Shown here piece after piece: positions 7,781 to 16,065 of a stretch of DNA of 34,297 nt. The position numbers and the translations under genes are program-made. The notes below the pieces were generated by a model. That model had not been told where the DNA came from. It worked only from the letters and a program-made list of their open reading frames with translations, and ran no database searches. Source of the stretch: an uncultured Ilumatobacter sp. (GTDB lineage: Bacteria; Actinomycetota; Acidimicrobiia; Acidimicrobiales; Ilumatobacteraceae); the NCBI GenBank assembly GCA_938044705.1, contig CALIOL010000181.1, positions 1-34,297 of the forward strand, in the 5' to 3' direction. Position 1 is the stretch's first letter. Every line of letters begins with the position of its first letter.

Positions 7781-8896
7781 ATGATCGAAATCCACACGTT
7801 GGAAGAATTCGACGGCCACATCGAGCGGGCACAGTCGCTCGAAGGTGTCGTGGTCCAGGGCGTCGACCTGTCGGATCGCTCCAGGCAGATCCGAGGCGTG
7901 TCGTGCGTCGGCGGCACGTTTCTCGGTTGTCGTCTGATCGGTGACGCCTTGGAACATGTCGTCGATGGCGGGGCGGTCGTCTTTCCTCGTTTGCCGGCGA
8001 TTCCGTTCGATCCGTACCGCCCGCATCTGTACGAGCAGGGCGAGTTGCTCGCTGGGTGGGTCCCCGGCCAGTCGAGCTCGTTCGACGAGGAAGCGCTCGA
8101 CTCTCGGATCTACGCGTGGTCCTCGCAGCACCCGAAGGGCCAACCGTTGCCGGTCCTGGACGCGTTGGCGCGTCGACTCCACGACCACGCGATCGACGAT
8201 GCGCTCGGGGCTCACCTGCGCAGCCAACCCGAGGTCGTGGCGGTCATGGGCGGGCACTCGATGAAGCGTGACGAGCCTGCATACCGCCTGGTTGCCGAAC
8301 TCGGCCGCTCGATGGCGCGAGAAGGCTGGCACGTCGCGACCGGGGGCGGCCCCGGTGCGATGGAGGCGGCAAATCTGGGTGCTTGGCTGGCGCCTCAGCC
8401 CGACAGCGCATTGGACGCCGCTCTGGAGCTCTTGATCGACGAACTCGAGTACAGCAACGCTGATCGATATCTGAGTGCCGGCCAGGCGGTCCTCGACAGG
8501 TTTCCCGATGGTGCGTCGAGCCTCGCGGTCCCGACCTGGTTCTACGGCCACGAGCCGACGAACCAGTTTGCGACGCACGTTGCCAAGTACTTCGCGAACT
8601 CCATTCGCGAAGACGGACTGCTGGCGATCGCCACGCGTGGTGTGGTCTTCGCGCCCGGAGCGGCCGGAACCACCCAAGAAGTCTTCCAGGACGCCACGCA
8701 GAATCACTATGCGGTGTTCGAGAACGCGAGCCCGATGGTCTTTCTCGACCGGACCTTTTGGAACGAGACGCTTCCAGCCGAACCACTGCTCCGAACGCTT
8801 GCGGCCGACCGCCCGTACGCGTCACTGATCGGGTCTGCGGACTCCGCCGACGAAGCCATGGACTTCTTGCGGAGTCATCCTCGGATCGACTTCTAG
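7781..8896 (+). CDS. LOG-like Rossmann-fold nucleotide-binding protein with N-terminal extension
   Basis: A 371-residue protein. Residues ~150-360 show the LOG/lysine decarboxylase-like Rossmann fold: VVAVMGGHSMKRDEPAY, then ATGGGPGAMEAANLGA at ~186, then APGAAGTTQEVFQDA at ~291. The usual signature is PGGxGTxxE. Here the second Gly is Ala and the tail is TTQE, so the Glu is kept. Canonical LOG proteins hydrolyse cytokinin or other nucleoside monophosphates to free base and ribose phosphate. Members this long are uncharacterised. The first ~150 residues contain an unusual Gly/Cys-rich beta segment (GVSCVGGTFLGCRL) and have no family I recognise. It is likely cytosolic. Enzymatic activity is uncertain because of the altered loop. 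The start is supported by the -10 element. Confidence 0.75.
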   Translation: MIEIHTLEEFDGHIERAQSLEGVVVQGVDLSDRSRQIRGVSCVGGTFLGCRLIGDALEHVVDGGAVVFPRLPAIPFDPYRPHLYEQGELLAGWVPGQSSSFDEEALDSRIYAWSSQHPKGQPLPVLDALARRLHDHAIDDALGAHLRSQPEVVAVMGGHSMKRDEPAYRLVAELGRSMAREGWHVATGGGPGAMEAANLGAWLAPQPDSALDAALELLIDELEYSNADRYLSAGQAVLDRFPDGASSLAVPTWFYGHEPTNQFATHVAKYFANSIREDGLLAIATRGVVFAPGAAGTTQEVFQDATQNHYAVFENASPMVFLDRTFWNETLPAEPLLRTLAADRPYASLIGSADSADEAMDFLRSHPRIDF

Positions 8897-8902
8897 CACC
8901 TG

Positions 8903-8932
8903 TTGGGTAAGCCGTTGCCTTCCCGCTACCTT
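8903..8932 (+). promoter_or_regulatory. Possible promoter of the CotH-DUF4956-VTC operon
   Basis: TTGGGT (8903-8908), an 18-nt spacer and TACCTT (8927-8932) would start transcription near 8940. That leaves a ~48-nt leader that contains GAGGGA about 13 nt before the ATG at 8988. Confidence 0.4.
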
Positions 8933-8987
8933 CTGTTCACCTCCTCGTCGGTGCGTCGCGAGGGGTGTGAGGGACGGAATCTTCTGT

Positions 8988-10493
8988 ATGTGGAAAGCGA
9001 TATCTGCGCTGTGCGTAGCAGGACTTCTCGCTGCGTGTTCTTCTTCTGATGCTTCGGATCCAGGAGTCGCGGAATCGGTAGCCCCGCTTGAGGAACCGGA
9101 CGACGCCACCGTTGACCAATCGCCGTCGGAGGCAGAGTCTGACGACGGCGAGGAATCGAGCGGCGACGGTGACGACGACCGAGCCGAGAGCGATGACGAA
9201 GGAAGTGCCGCGGGTGGGGAGGAAGAGGACTTCCTTTACGCAACCGAGGACGCAACGGTGTTGTTCGATCCAAGCGTGGTCCACACCTTCGACATCAACC
9301 TCGCCCCGGAAGCACTCGCCGAGCTCGATGCCGAACCTGCCGCCGAGGAGTACGTCGAAGGGTCACTGACCTTCAACGGCGAAACCCTCGAGAGCGTCGG
9401 GGTGCGGTACAAAGGGTCGGTCGGCGCGTTCGTGGGGTGCACCGATGGGCCGAACCCGTTCAGCCCGAGTGGCCCCAAGACGTGCACGAAACTGTCGCTG
9501 AAGTTGCGGATCAATTGGAACGGGGCAGACACCGAGTTCTATGGCCAGCGCCGTGTGCAACTCCACGCAATGAATCTGGACGAGTCGCTGTTGCGCGAAC
9601 GCCTCGGCTACGAGATGTTCCGCTCGGTGGGCGTGGCTGCGCCGCGGAGTACCCACGCCCGGGTCAACGTCAATGGCGAGTTCGTCGGTCTGTTCGCCCT
9701 CGTCGAGCAAGTCGATGGACGCTTCACGCGTGACCGGTTCGACGACGGAACCGGCAATCTCTACAAAGAGGTGTGGCCATTCGACCAATCGGGCGCGGTG
9801 ACCTCGTCGGAAGCGCTGATCGACGGGTTGGAGACCAACGAGGACGACGAGGATCTGTCGGTCGAGATCATCCAGTCGTTTGCACAGCAACTGTTGGATG
9901 CCAATGCAGCGAACGATCCGGATGCCGCCCGCCAAGTGCTCGGCGAGCGAACGGACCTGGACACGCTCATCTCCTACGCAGTCGTCGACCGTGCGATCAA
10001 CCACGACGACGGCCCCTTCCACTGGTACTGCGATGGCGGTCCGTGCGAGCCCCACAACTTCTACCTGTACGAGGACCCGTCGTCGCAACAGGTCCACATC
10101 ATTGCGTGGGACCTCGATAACGCCTGGCGCACCAACGGCATCGTCTACGAAGCCGTCGGCATCGCCGACGGCTGGGGAGCGACCAGCAACGACTGCGAGC
10201 CGTTCCCGTTCGGTCAGTTCAACTTCATGCAGGTCTCAGCGGCATGCGATCCGTTCGTCGCGGCATGGTCGTCGCTCGACGCTGAGTTCGCAGCAGCCGA
10301 CGCAGCGTTCCGGAGCGGACCATTCGCTCCGGACAACGTTCGGTCGCTGATCGATGAATGGTCCGCACAGATCGAGCCGATCGTCGCCGAGGCTTCGGCT
10401 GCGCACGCTGATGCACCAACGGTCGAAGAGTGGCGTGCAGGCGTCGATGCGTTGATCAACGACTTCGTCGTGCCCGCAGAGCAGGAGAGCTAA
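8988..10493 (+). CDS. CotH kinase-family lipoprotein
   Basis: This 501-residue protein is predicted to be exported and lipid-anchored. The N-terminus MWKAISALCVAGLLAAC has an LLAAC lipobox with Cys17. A long Asp/Glu/Ser-rich linker (~35-80) follows. The CotH fold starts near 95 with a short FDINLAPEALAEL strand-helix. It includes VRYKGS (Lys142) and LHAMNLDESLLRERLGYEMFRSVGVAAPRS-type helices. Further on are NVNGEFVGLFALVEQVD, DRAINHDDGP (Asp340/Asp341) and the metal-binding type segment IIAWDLDNAW (Asp375, Asp377). Cys151/166 and Cys348/353 suggest disulfides outside the cell. CotH proteins are atypical kinases that phosphorylate secreted proteins in spore formers. An extracellular ATP source would be needed here, so activity is an open question. 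An upstream GTG at 8967 is possible, but the lipoprotein signal fits ATG 8988 better. Confidence 0.85.
   Translation: MWKAISALCVAGLLAACSSSDASDPGVAESVAPLEEPDDATVDQSPSEAESDDGEESSGDGDDDRAESDDEGSAAGGEEEDFLYATEDATVLFDPSVVHTFDINLAPEALAELDAEPAAEEYVEGSLTFNGETLESVGVRYKGSVGAFVGCTDGPNPFSPSGPKTCTKLSLKLRINWNGADTEFYGQRRVQLHAMNLDESLLRERLGYEMFRSVGVAAPRSTHARVNVNGEFVGLFALVEQVDGRFTRDRFDDGTGNLYKEVWPFDQSGAVTSSEALIDGLETNEDDEDLSVEIIQSFAQQLLDANAANDPDAARQVLGERTDLDTLISYAVVDRAINHDDGPFHWYCDGGPCEPHNFYLYEDPSSQQVHIIAWDLDNAWRTNGIVYEAVGIADGWGATSNDCEPFPFGQFNFMQVSAACDPFVAAWSSLDAEFAAADAAFRSGPFAPDNVRSLIDEWSAQIEPIVAEASAAHADAPTVEEWRAGVDALINDFVVPAEQES
10483..10488 (+). promoter_or_regulatory. Ribosome binding site inside the cotH-like 3' end
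   Basis: AGGAGA lies 5 nt before the GTG at 10494 and within the last codons of the CotH gene. It decides the GTG start of the DUF4956 gene over the ATG at 10509 and implies translational coupling. Confidence 0.6.
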
Positions 10494-11045
10494 GTGCCCG
10501 CATCCGTCATGATCCCGATCGATGTGGTGGCTGTGCTCCTCCTTGTCTTCGGGCTGTACTTCCCTCGACATGGCCGTCGCGACATGGTCGTCGCGCTGTT
10601 GGGTATCAACGTCGGCGTGCTCGCGGTTGCGACCGTTCTCTCCGGCTCGTCAGCAACCGCCGGACTCGGTTTGGGACTGTTCGGTGTCCTGTCCATCATT
10701 CGACTGCGGTCGCAGGAGTTGGATCAAGAAGAGGTCGTCTATTACTTCACGGCCTTGGCGCTGGGCCTCATCGGCGGAATTCGCGTCGACCCGGCGTGGA
10801 TCGCCCCGTCGCTGGTGGCAGCAATGCTGTTCGTCATCTTCGTTGGCGACCACCCGCGATTGTTCGCGCAGACCCGGAGCCAGATCGTGACGCTCGATCG
10901 CGCGTACGCCAGCGAACCAGAGCTGACGGTTCGCCTCGCAGAGCTGCTCGACGCCGACATTCGTCGTGTCAAGGTCAAGCGACTCAATCTGGTGAATGAC
11001 ACGACCGTCGTCGCCGTCCGCTACGTCATGCGCTCGGCGACATGA
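10494..11045 (+). CDS. DUF4956 family membrane protein
   Basis: A 183-residue protein with four or five hydrophobic segments in residues ~5-120. The family motif is GLFGVLSIIRLRSQELDQEEVVYYFTALALG-like, giving way to a soluble C-terminal tail (~125-183) of ferredoxin-like strand-helix pattern with several Arg and Lys. DUF4956 proteins have no assigned biochemical role. They are repeatedly found next to CotH-kinase and VTC-domain genes, as here. The GTG start immediately follows the CotH stop (TAA-GTG), and the stop overlaps the next start in ATGA. All three proteins are therefore made from one message in coupled fashion. A reasonable inference is that it is the membrane partner or channel of the adjacent polyphosphate polymerase domain, by analogy with the membrane part of yeast VTC. 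Confidence 0.85.
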   Translation: MPASVMIPIDVVAVLLLVFGLYFPRHGRRDMVVALLGINVGVLAVATVLSGSSATAGLGLGLFGVLSIIRLRSQELDQEEVVYYFTALALGLIGGIRVDPAWIAPSLVAAMLFVIFVGDHPRLFAQTRSQIVTLDRAYASEPELTVRLAELLDADIRRVKVKRLNLVNDTTVVAVRYVMRSAT

Positions 11046-11839
11046 CCAACGCCGGTGCCGGAGGGTTCTTCGAACGGGTCGGTTCGATGGCACCGGTCAG
11101 CCTTGCAGAGCTCAACAGCGGCGCAGAGTTGCTCACTCGGACGGATCGTAAGTACATCGTGTCGACGGAACAATCGACCGAGCTGATCGCTGCGTTCGCA
11201 GACCACTGTGCGGTGTTGGAGATGGATGCACGACGTTCGTTCTCCTATGCGACCACCTACCACGACACTCCCGCACGTCGGCTCTACCGGGACACTGCGC
11301 ACCGCCGTCCGCAGCGATTCAAAGTCCGGCTTCGGGAGTACATCGACTCCGGACTCTGGATGCTGGAGGTCAAGACCAAGAACGGGCGCGGCCGGACCGT
11401 GAAACACCGAATGAACGTCGCTGGGTTCTCGACTCCTCCGCAAACGGCGCACGGACCACTCACCGATGAGATGGTGGCGGCGATCGACGGTGTGTTGGAC
11501 ACGGATCTGACGATGTTGCTCGAGCCGGCGCTGCGCATCGACTTTCAGCGAACCACGCTGCTCACCGACGCAGGGGCATCGCGTTGCACGATCGATATCG
11601 GTCTACGAGGTACGGACCCCCACGGGCGGGCGGTCGCTCCCGACATGATCGTGATCGAGACGAAGTCTGCAGATCGAGCGAGTGAGATCGATCGGTGGTT
11701 GTGGGCGCACGGCACCCGGCCGGCACGAATGAGCAAGTACTGCACGCTGACCGCAGCCCTCGACTCCTCCCTGCCAGCGAACCACTGGCACCGCCAGCTC
11801 AACACGTACTTCGCGCCGCGACTGAGCCCTGCGGTCTGA
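11042..11839 (+). CDS. VTC-domain polyphosphate polymerase
   Basis: A 265-residue protein of the VTC/triphosphate-tunnel family, which in yeast Vtc4 builds inorganic polyphosphate from ATP inside a basic tunnel. The tunnel-type residues are visible: Lys37 in RTDRKYIV; Arg92, Lys94, Arg96 and Arg98 in RFKVRLREY; Glu109 and Lys111 in WMLEVKTKNGRG. They continue with Arg165 and Arg170 in ALRIDFQRTTL, Glu206 and Lys208 in VIETKS, and Lys232 in MSKYC. There is no membrane segment or signal, so it should act on the cytoplasmic side. Its start overlaps the DUF4956 stop as ATGA. The gene ends 11 nt before the convergent membrane-protein gene. Polyphosphate synthesis is an inference from family knowledge and intact residues. 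Confidence 0.88.
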   Translation: MTNAGAGGFFERVGSMAPVSLAELNSGAELLTRTDRKYIVSTEQSTELIAAFADHCAVLEMDARRSFSYATTYHDTPARRLYRDTAHRRPQRFKVRLREYIDSGLWMLEVKTKNGRGRTVKHRMNVAGFSTPPQTAHGPLTDEMVAAIDGVLDTDLTMLLEPALRIDFQRTTLLTDAGASRCTIDIGLRGTDPHGRAVAPDMIVIETKSADRASEIDRWLWAHGTRPARMSKYCTLTAALDSSLPANHWHRQLNTYFAPRLSPAV

Positions 11840-11850
11840 CTGTGACCGGG

Positions 11851-14121
11851 TCACTCGAACGACTTGGTGAACAGCTCGGCCAGAGACTCCAGGTCACCGG
11901 GACGTGTGTGCGGCGAATTCTCGAGTGGCGAGCCGGTGCGCGTTGGCAGGAACGGTCGTTCCGATCGCTCTAACATCGCAGCGAGCGTGAGGAGTCCCAC
12001 GCCGCCGACAGCGATCCAGATCCACGTCGGAGCTGCTGCGAGTCGGTCGCCGACGGAGATGACGCCGGTTGCGAGCAGCCCGGCAGTCCCGAAGACAAGT
12101 GGCGACGCCAGTCGACGGGCGCCGCCGACGCCGATGGAGATCACACCGATGACCAGGGCACCGAATGTGGCCCAGTCTGCGTCGGATCGCGTTTGGGCGA
12201 TGAGCAGCCAGGCGAAGGTGAGGCCGAGTCCGGGGGAGTAGGCGAGCCATGTGGACGTCCGTTGAACGGTGCGTAGTCCCGCTCCGCCCGCGAGCAGTCC
12301 GAGTGCGGCGGCGCCGAGCGCGACGTCTTGTCCGCTGGCGCCGTACGGGGCGATCCGGTCGATGACGAGGTCATTCGTTCCGGTCGTCCACCACAAGCTC
12401 AACAACCCGGTTCCTGCCAGTCCGGCCGCCCAGGCGGCGAGCGTGACACGATGGAATGCGACGGCGTAGATCCACACCTGAGCAGCGAACAGCGTGATCG
12501 CGAGCGACACGCCAGGGGCGCTCGAAGTGACTGCGATCGACGCGGCACCGAAGCCAAGTGCCACGGCGAGTGTGTCGCCAGCGTTCCAGCCGGTGCGTCG
12601 CATCGTGAGACAGGTCGCGGCGATCGCTGCGAGCGCGATCGCAGCAGCGAGTGCCGCTCGGTCGGATGGCCATTGCGGTGCGAGCAGCGCACAGCCGAGC
12701 AGCGCTGGCACGGAGACGGCGTACCGCCCGAGTTCCGTTCGGTGCCACGCGAGCAGCGCAACGACGACGATGCCGAGGGAGGCAACGATGAACACGGTCG
12801 CCACGCTGGGATCAGCGTCCGAGGTGGCCACCGCGAGGAGTGCCAACGTCGCGTGAAGCACCGTGATGGCAAGCCAGGAACGCCAGCTCGTCACTGTCGT
12901 CGTCAGCCCCCAGGCCGCAAGCGCAGCGGCTGCGACGATGACCAAGTCGGCGGACGTCGCTGCGACCGCTGCGACGAATGCGGCCGAGCAAGCGGCGCGC
13001 AGGATGTCGTCGAGGAGCGCAGTGCGTTCGACGGTCGTTGCTAGAAACACCATGGCGGCGAGAGCCACGGCGGATGGCAGCACGAGCTCACCGGCCAACG
13101 GCGCACCGGTGGGACCGTCGATCCACTTGACCCAGATCAGGACGATCGGAGCGATCATCGACGCGCCGCCGAGCATCGCGGCGAGCGGGGTACGTGCTTG
13201 GCCCGCCCACCTCGAGAAGATGGAGTGTTCGCCGCCGAGCGCCACCACGCCGACGAGCAGCGTGGCTGCGGGCGGCACACTCAACCAGATCGAGAGGGCA
13301 GGCAGCGTTTCGAACAGTGCCCAAACACCCGAATACGCAAGCACCGCCAGGGAGCTCGCTGCGATGTCCGCACGCCGTGAGATCTGGCCGTTCACCGCAA
13401 TGGTGAGCCCAGCGATCAGCGTCGAGACCGGGACCACCCAGTCCTCGACGGAGACGACGCCGACACGTTCGAGAACGCCGGGGCCGATGCCGGATTCAGC
13501 GAGCAGCCACAGCGCCGGGACGAACGGAACGAGTGCAGCCAACACGAAGCTCCGGCGGCGTGCACCCAAGATGAGGGCGACGACCGCGGCGCCCGCTCCG
13601 AGAACGGCTGCCGGTGTGTCGATGATGTCCGCAAGGCCGGTGACGAGCAAGCCGGTAGCGACGACGGTGGCAGCCTTCAGCGTGCGAAGTTGCCATCGGC
13701 GCGACTGCAGTTCGCACGCGAGAAGCGCCGCTCCTCCCCCGATGGTGATGCACAGCGGCCAGCGACCTTCGAGCGCTGCGGTGGCGGCGATACCCACGGG
13801 TGCGGTGATGCACGCGGCGAGTCCGGCGAGCGACGTCGCTGTCGTCGGAAGACGATCCCTCGACGCCTCGGCAGCGAAGTAGACCGCAAACAGTGCCCCG
13901 ACGAGGCCGGCGAACCGGGCGGTCGGCCCGATCGCGGCCCACTGTCCCGAAACGACGACCACGGACGCGACGAGCAGCAGGCTGCAACCGGTGACCGCGA
14001 GCCAGCCCGGTCCCGAGAGCAGCGGAAGGGTGGGGCCGCCAGGCACGATCGAACCGGGGTCCGGCGGAGGTGCCGTTGTCTCGGGCGGTGGTAGGTCTCG
14101 TGGAGGCCGTAGGTCGATCAT
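11851..14121 (-). CDS. Large polytopic membrane protein of unknown function
   Basis: A 756-residue protein. The N-terminal ~35 residues are Pro-rich and cytosolic (PPRDLPPPETTAPPPDPGS). About twenty or more hydrophobic segments follow and run almost to the end, with a short charged tail. The first membrane region (SLLLVASVVVVSGQWAAIGPTARFAGLVGALFAVYFAAEASRDRLPTTATSL) resembles the repeated unit of SCO7613 C-terminal-type actinobacterial membrane proteins. That resemblance is from memory and only moderate. No transport or catalytic motif was found. It is the last gene of the FHA/two-component operon, 105 nt after the response regulator, and is preceded by three hairpins. Its level may therefore be set separately. 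GTG 14130 is an alternative start three codons upstream. Confidence 0.65.
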   Translation of the reverse strand: MIDLRPPRDLPPPETTAPPPDPGSIVPGGPTLPLLSGPGWLAVTGCSLLLVASVVVVSGQWAAIGPTARFAGLVGALFAVYFAAEASRDRLPTTATSLAGLAACITAPVGIAATAALEGRWPLCITIGGGAALLACELQSRRWQLRTLKAATVVATGLLVTGLADIIDTPAAVLGAGAAVVALILGARRRSFVLAALVPFVPALWLLAESGIGPGVLERVGVVSVEDWVVPVSTLIAGLTIAVNGQISRRADIAASSLAVLAYSGVWALFETLPALSIWLSVPPAATLLVGVVALGGEHSIFSRWAGQARTPLAAMLGGASMIAPIVLIWVKWIDGPTGAPLAGELVLPSAVALAAMVFLATTVERTALLDDILRAACSAAFVAAVAATSADLVIVAAAALAAWGLTTTVTSWRSWLAITVLHATLALLAVATSDADPSVATVFIVASLGIVVVALLAWHRTELGRYAVSVPALLGCALLAPQWPSDRAALAAAIALAAIAATCLTMRRTGWNAGDTLAVALGFGAASIAVTSSAPGVSLAITLFAAQVWIYAVAFHRVTLAAWAAGLAGTGLLSLWWTTGTNDLVIDRIAPYGASGQDVALGAAALGLLAGGAGLRTVQRTSTWLAYSPGLGLTFAWLLIAQTRSDADWATFGALVIGVISIGVGGARRLASPLVFGTAGLLATGVISVGDRLAAAPTWIWIAVGGVGLLTLAAMLERSERPFLPTRTGSPLENSPHTRPGDLESLAELFTKSFE

Positions 14122-14165
14122 GGTGTCCACATGCGTCGACGGTGACGAATGTGGCCATCCGGCGA

Positions 14166-14189
14166 ATCCCCCAGGTCGACCTGGGGGAT
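14166..14189 (-). promoter_or_regulatory. 24-nt perfect palindrome upstream of the membrane-protein gene
   Basis: ATCCCCCAGGTC is followed directly by its exact reverse complement. As RNA it gives about a 10-bp GC-rich stem with a tight loop. As DNA it is a strong dyad operator. It lies 44 nt before the ATG at 14121. Confidence 0.6.
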
Positions 14190-14195
14190 CCCCAG
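14181..14195 (-). promoter_or_regulatory. Alternative hairpin overlapping the 24-nt palindrome
   Basis: Read on the minus strand, CTGGGG-ATC-CCCCAG forms a 6-bp stem with a 3-nt loop. It shares the CCCCAG arm with the 24-nt palindrome, so the two structures exclude each other, as in attenuators. Confidence 0.4.
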
Positions 14196-14200
14196 CAGCA

Positions 14201-14214
14201 CTCGCTCACGCGAG
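14201..14214 (-). promoter_or_regulatory. Small hairpin after the response regulator gene
   Basis: CTCGC-TCAC-GCGAG gives a perfect 5-bp stem with a 4-nt loop, 13 nt past the response-regulator stop codon. No T-run follows, so it is more likely a message-stability or attenuation element than an intrinsic terminator. Confidence 0.35.
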
Positions 14215-14226
14215 GTTCGAACGTGG

Positions 14227-14871
14227 TCAGTCGAGTCCGTGTTCGACGGCGTAGCGAACGAGATCGCTTCGGCGACTGAGATGCAGCTTGCCGAGAATGT
14301 TGCGGACGTGGTTCTCGGCAGTCTTGGGTGAGATCGAGAGTTCGCTCCCCAGCTCCTTGTACGTGTGGCCGCGTGCGACCAACTGCAGCACTTGGCGTTC
14401 GCGATCGGTGAGCGGATTGGTATCGGTCGACTTCGCCATTCGACGGAACTCGCCGAGCACCAGCGCAGCGAGCGACGGCGAGAAAACCGGTTCGCCCGCG
14501 GCAGCAGCGACGAGCGACGAGCGCACATCGTCGATCGGGGAGTTCTTCAGGAGATACCCCGCCGCACCAGCAGCGACTGCATCGAGGAGATCCCGTTCTG
14601 CTTCGCTCACGGTCAGGATGACGATCGGACACACCGTGGCACAGGCCTGCACCACGGCGAGCCCGCCACCGCGCGGCATGTGCAGGTCGCTCACGACGAG
14701 GTCGGGTTGGCGGGCACTGATCACGTCGATCGCCCCTTCCGCGTCGTCAGCCTCGCCGACCACCTCGAATTGCTCACCCAGCTCGCTGCGCATGCCTGAC
14801 CGAACGATCGCGTGGTCGTCAGCGAGGACCGTTCGGATCGGTGGGGGAGGAACGTCTGCAGAGGCGGTCAT
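14227..14871 (-). CDS. NarL/LuxR-family response regulator
   Basis: A 214-residue two-domain regulator. The receiver domain (~12-128) has the acidic pair Asp18-Asp19, the phosphoacceptor Asp62 in LVVSDLHMP, Thr87 and the conserved Lys109 in YLLKNSP. A short linker leads to a LuxR-type helix-turn-helix (~152-214) with LTDRERQVLQLVARGHTYKELGSELSISPKTAENHVRNILGKL. It should be phosphorylated by the adjacent histidine kinase and then bind DNA as a dimer. Its ATG overlaps the kinase stop in ATGA, which is typical translational coupling. Likely targets include its own operon, where a 24-nt palindrome lies just downstream of this gene. That target assignment is inference. Confidence 0.95.
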   Translation of the reverse strand: MTASADVPPPPIRTVLADDHAIVRSGMRSELGEQFEVVGEADDAEGAIDVISARQPDLVVSDLHMPRGGGLAVVQACATVCPIVILTVSEAERDLLDAVAAGAAGYLLKNSPIDDVRSSLVAAAAGEPVFSPSLAALVLGEFRRMAKSTDTNPLTDRERQVLQLVARGHTYKELGSELSISPKTAENHVRNILGKLHLSRRSDLVRYAVEHGLD

Positions 14872-16061
14872 CGGCTCCAGACTCTCACTTCGGTACCGGT
14901 GCTCGGTGCACTCACGATGTCGACGCGGCCGCCGATGGCTTCGACGCGTCGGGTGATCGATCCGTCGAGACCCTGCCCTCGTCGGATCGACTGCGGATCG
15001 AACCCGGCACCGTCGTCGCGGACACTGGCGAAGACCTGGCCGTCGTCGTCCGTTTCGACGTACACGATGATCGACGTGGCACTTGCGTGCTTGATTGCAT
15101 TGGTCACGCCTTCGCCGACCGCCCCGGCGATGGCCTCCTGACCCTCAGTGTCGACGTTGCAGCCCAAGTCCAGGACGTTGACGGTCACATCGATGTCGTG
15201 GTCTCGCGTCGATCGCTCGACGGCCAGACGAATGCGTCCTTCGAGGTCATCGGCCGGGAGCGCGGAGGCACCGAAGAGGAAACGCCGGAGATCGCGGTCT
15301 GCGTGGCGTGCAGCTTGAGCGAGTTCGGGGTCGTCGTCGCCTGTTCGATGCTCGACGAGCGCAAGTGTCTGCAGGACGGTGTCATGGAGGACGAGCGCTA
15401 CTTCGTCGCGGGCGCGCTGATCGGCGATCTTGCCTTCGACACGTCGTAGCAGACGGCCGAGCCACCCGAACAGTGCGCCAGCGCAAGCGAAGAAGATCGA
15501 GGTGGCGACGATCGAGAACGTGTGGCGAAGCGACCACGGCGCAAACGCATTGAGTTCAGCGGCCCACAACTCGGCGGGGCCGATCAACACACCCAACGAC
15601 GCGGCGATCCACGGACCGAAGGTCAACCCGGCGGTCGCGAGCGCGATGAGCGGGTACTGCGTTGCGAGACTCTGGGATGTCTCGAAGACGTGGCCGGGAT
15701 CGAACACCCAACCGTCGACGGTACTGAGCACGAACGCAATGATGAACTCGGTCGCAGCAAACCGCGCGGACATCACTCGCCCGGGCGCGCTGCGAACCGC
15801 AACCGTGGCGAACACGCACATCGCCAGAACGGCGGCAACGCACAGCCAGGCGACGAGCGGCTGACGCAGTGCAGTTCCGGCCCCGGTCAGATCGTCAGAT
15901 CTGGTGCTGTCGACCTCGCGTGTCGCAGCGACGGCGACCACGCCGACCATCCAGAGCCAGGTGAGCCACCGGGCGGCGGCGAGGGCTCGCACCAACGTGA
16001 CGCCGGTGGGAAAGACACGAACGGGATCGGTGGCGCGCTCCACGTTCGTCGTCGCGCTCAT
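14868..16061 (-). CDS. Membrane sensor histidine kinase (NarL-partner type)
   Basis: A 397-residue protein. Residues ~25-205 contain about six hydrophobic segments and little external loop, so it may sense within or near the membrane. The dimerisation/phosphoacceptor helix has EVALVLHDTVLQTLALVE with His226, the HisKA_3-like pattern. The ATPase domain has the N box EGVTNAIKHASA (Asn321), the G1 box DDGAGFD (Asp350) and the G2 region GQGLDGSITRR. It should autophosphorylate and pass phosphate to the neighbouring LuxR-type regulator. The start at 16061 leaves 4 nt after the FHA gene. An upstream ATG at 16091 would overlap it by 26 nt and adds nothing conserved. Confidence 0.92.
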   Translation of the reverse strand: MSATTNVERATDPVRVFPTGVTLVRALAAARWLTWLWMVGVVAVAATREVDSTRSDDLTGAGTALRQPLVAWLCVAAVLAMCVFATVAVRSAPGRVMSARFAATEFIIAFVLSTVDGWVFDPGHVFETSQSLATQYPLIALATAGLTFGPWIAASLGVLIGPAELWAAELNAFAPWSLRHTFSIVATSIFFACAGALFGWLGRLLRRVEGKIADQRARDEVALVLHDTVLQTLALVEHRTGDDDPELAQAARHADRDLRRFLFGASALPADDLEGRIRLAVERSTRDHDIDVTVNVLDLGCNVDTEGQEAIAGAVGEGVTNAIKHASATSIIVYVETDDDGQVFASVRDDGAGFDPQSIRRGQGLDGSITRRVEAIGGRVDIVSAPSTGTEVRVWSR

Positions 16062-16065
16062 CGGA

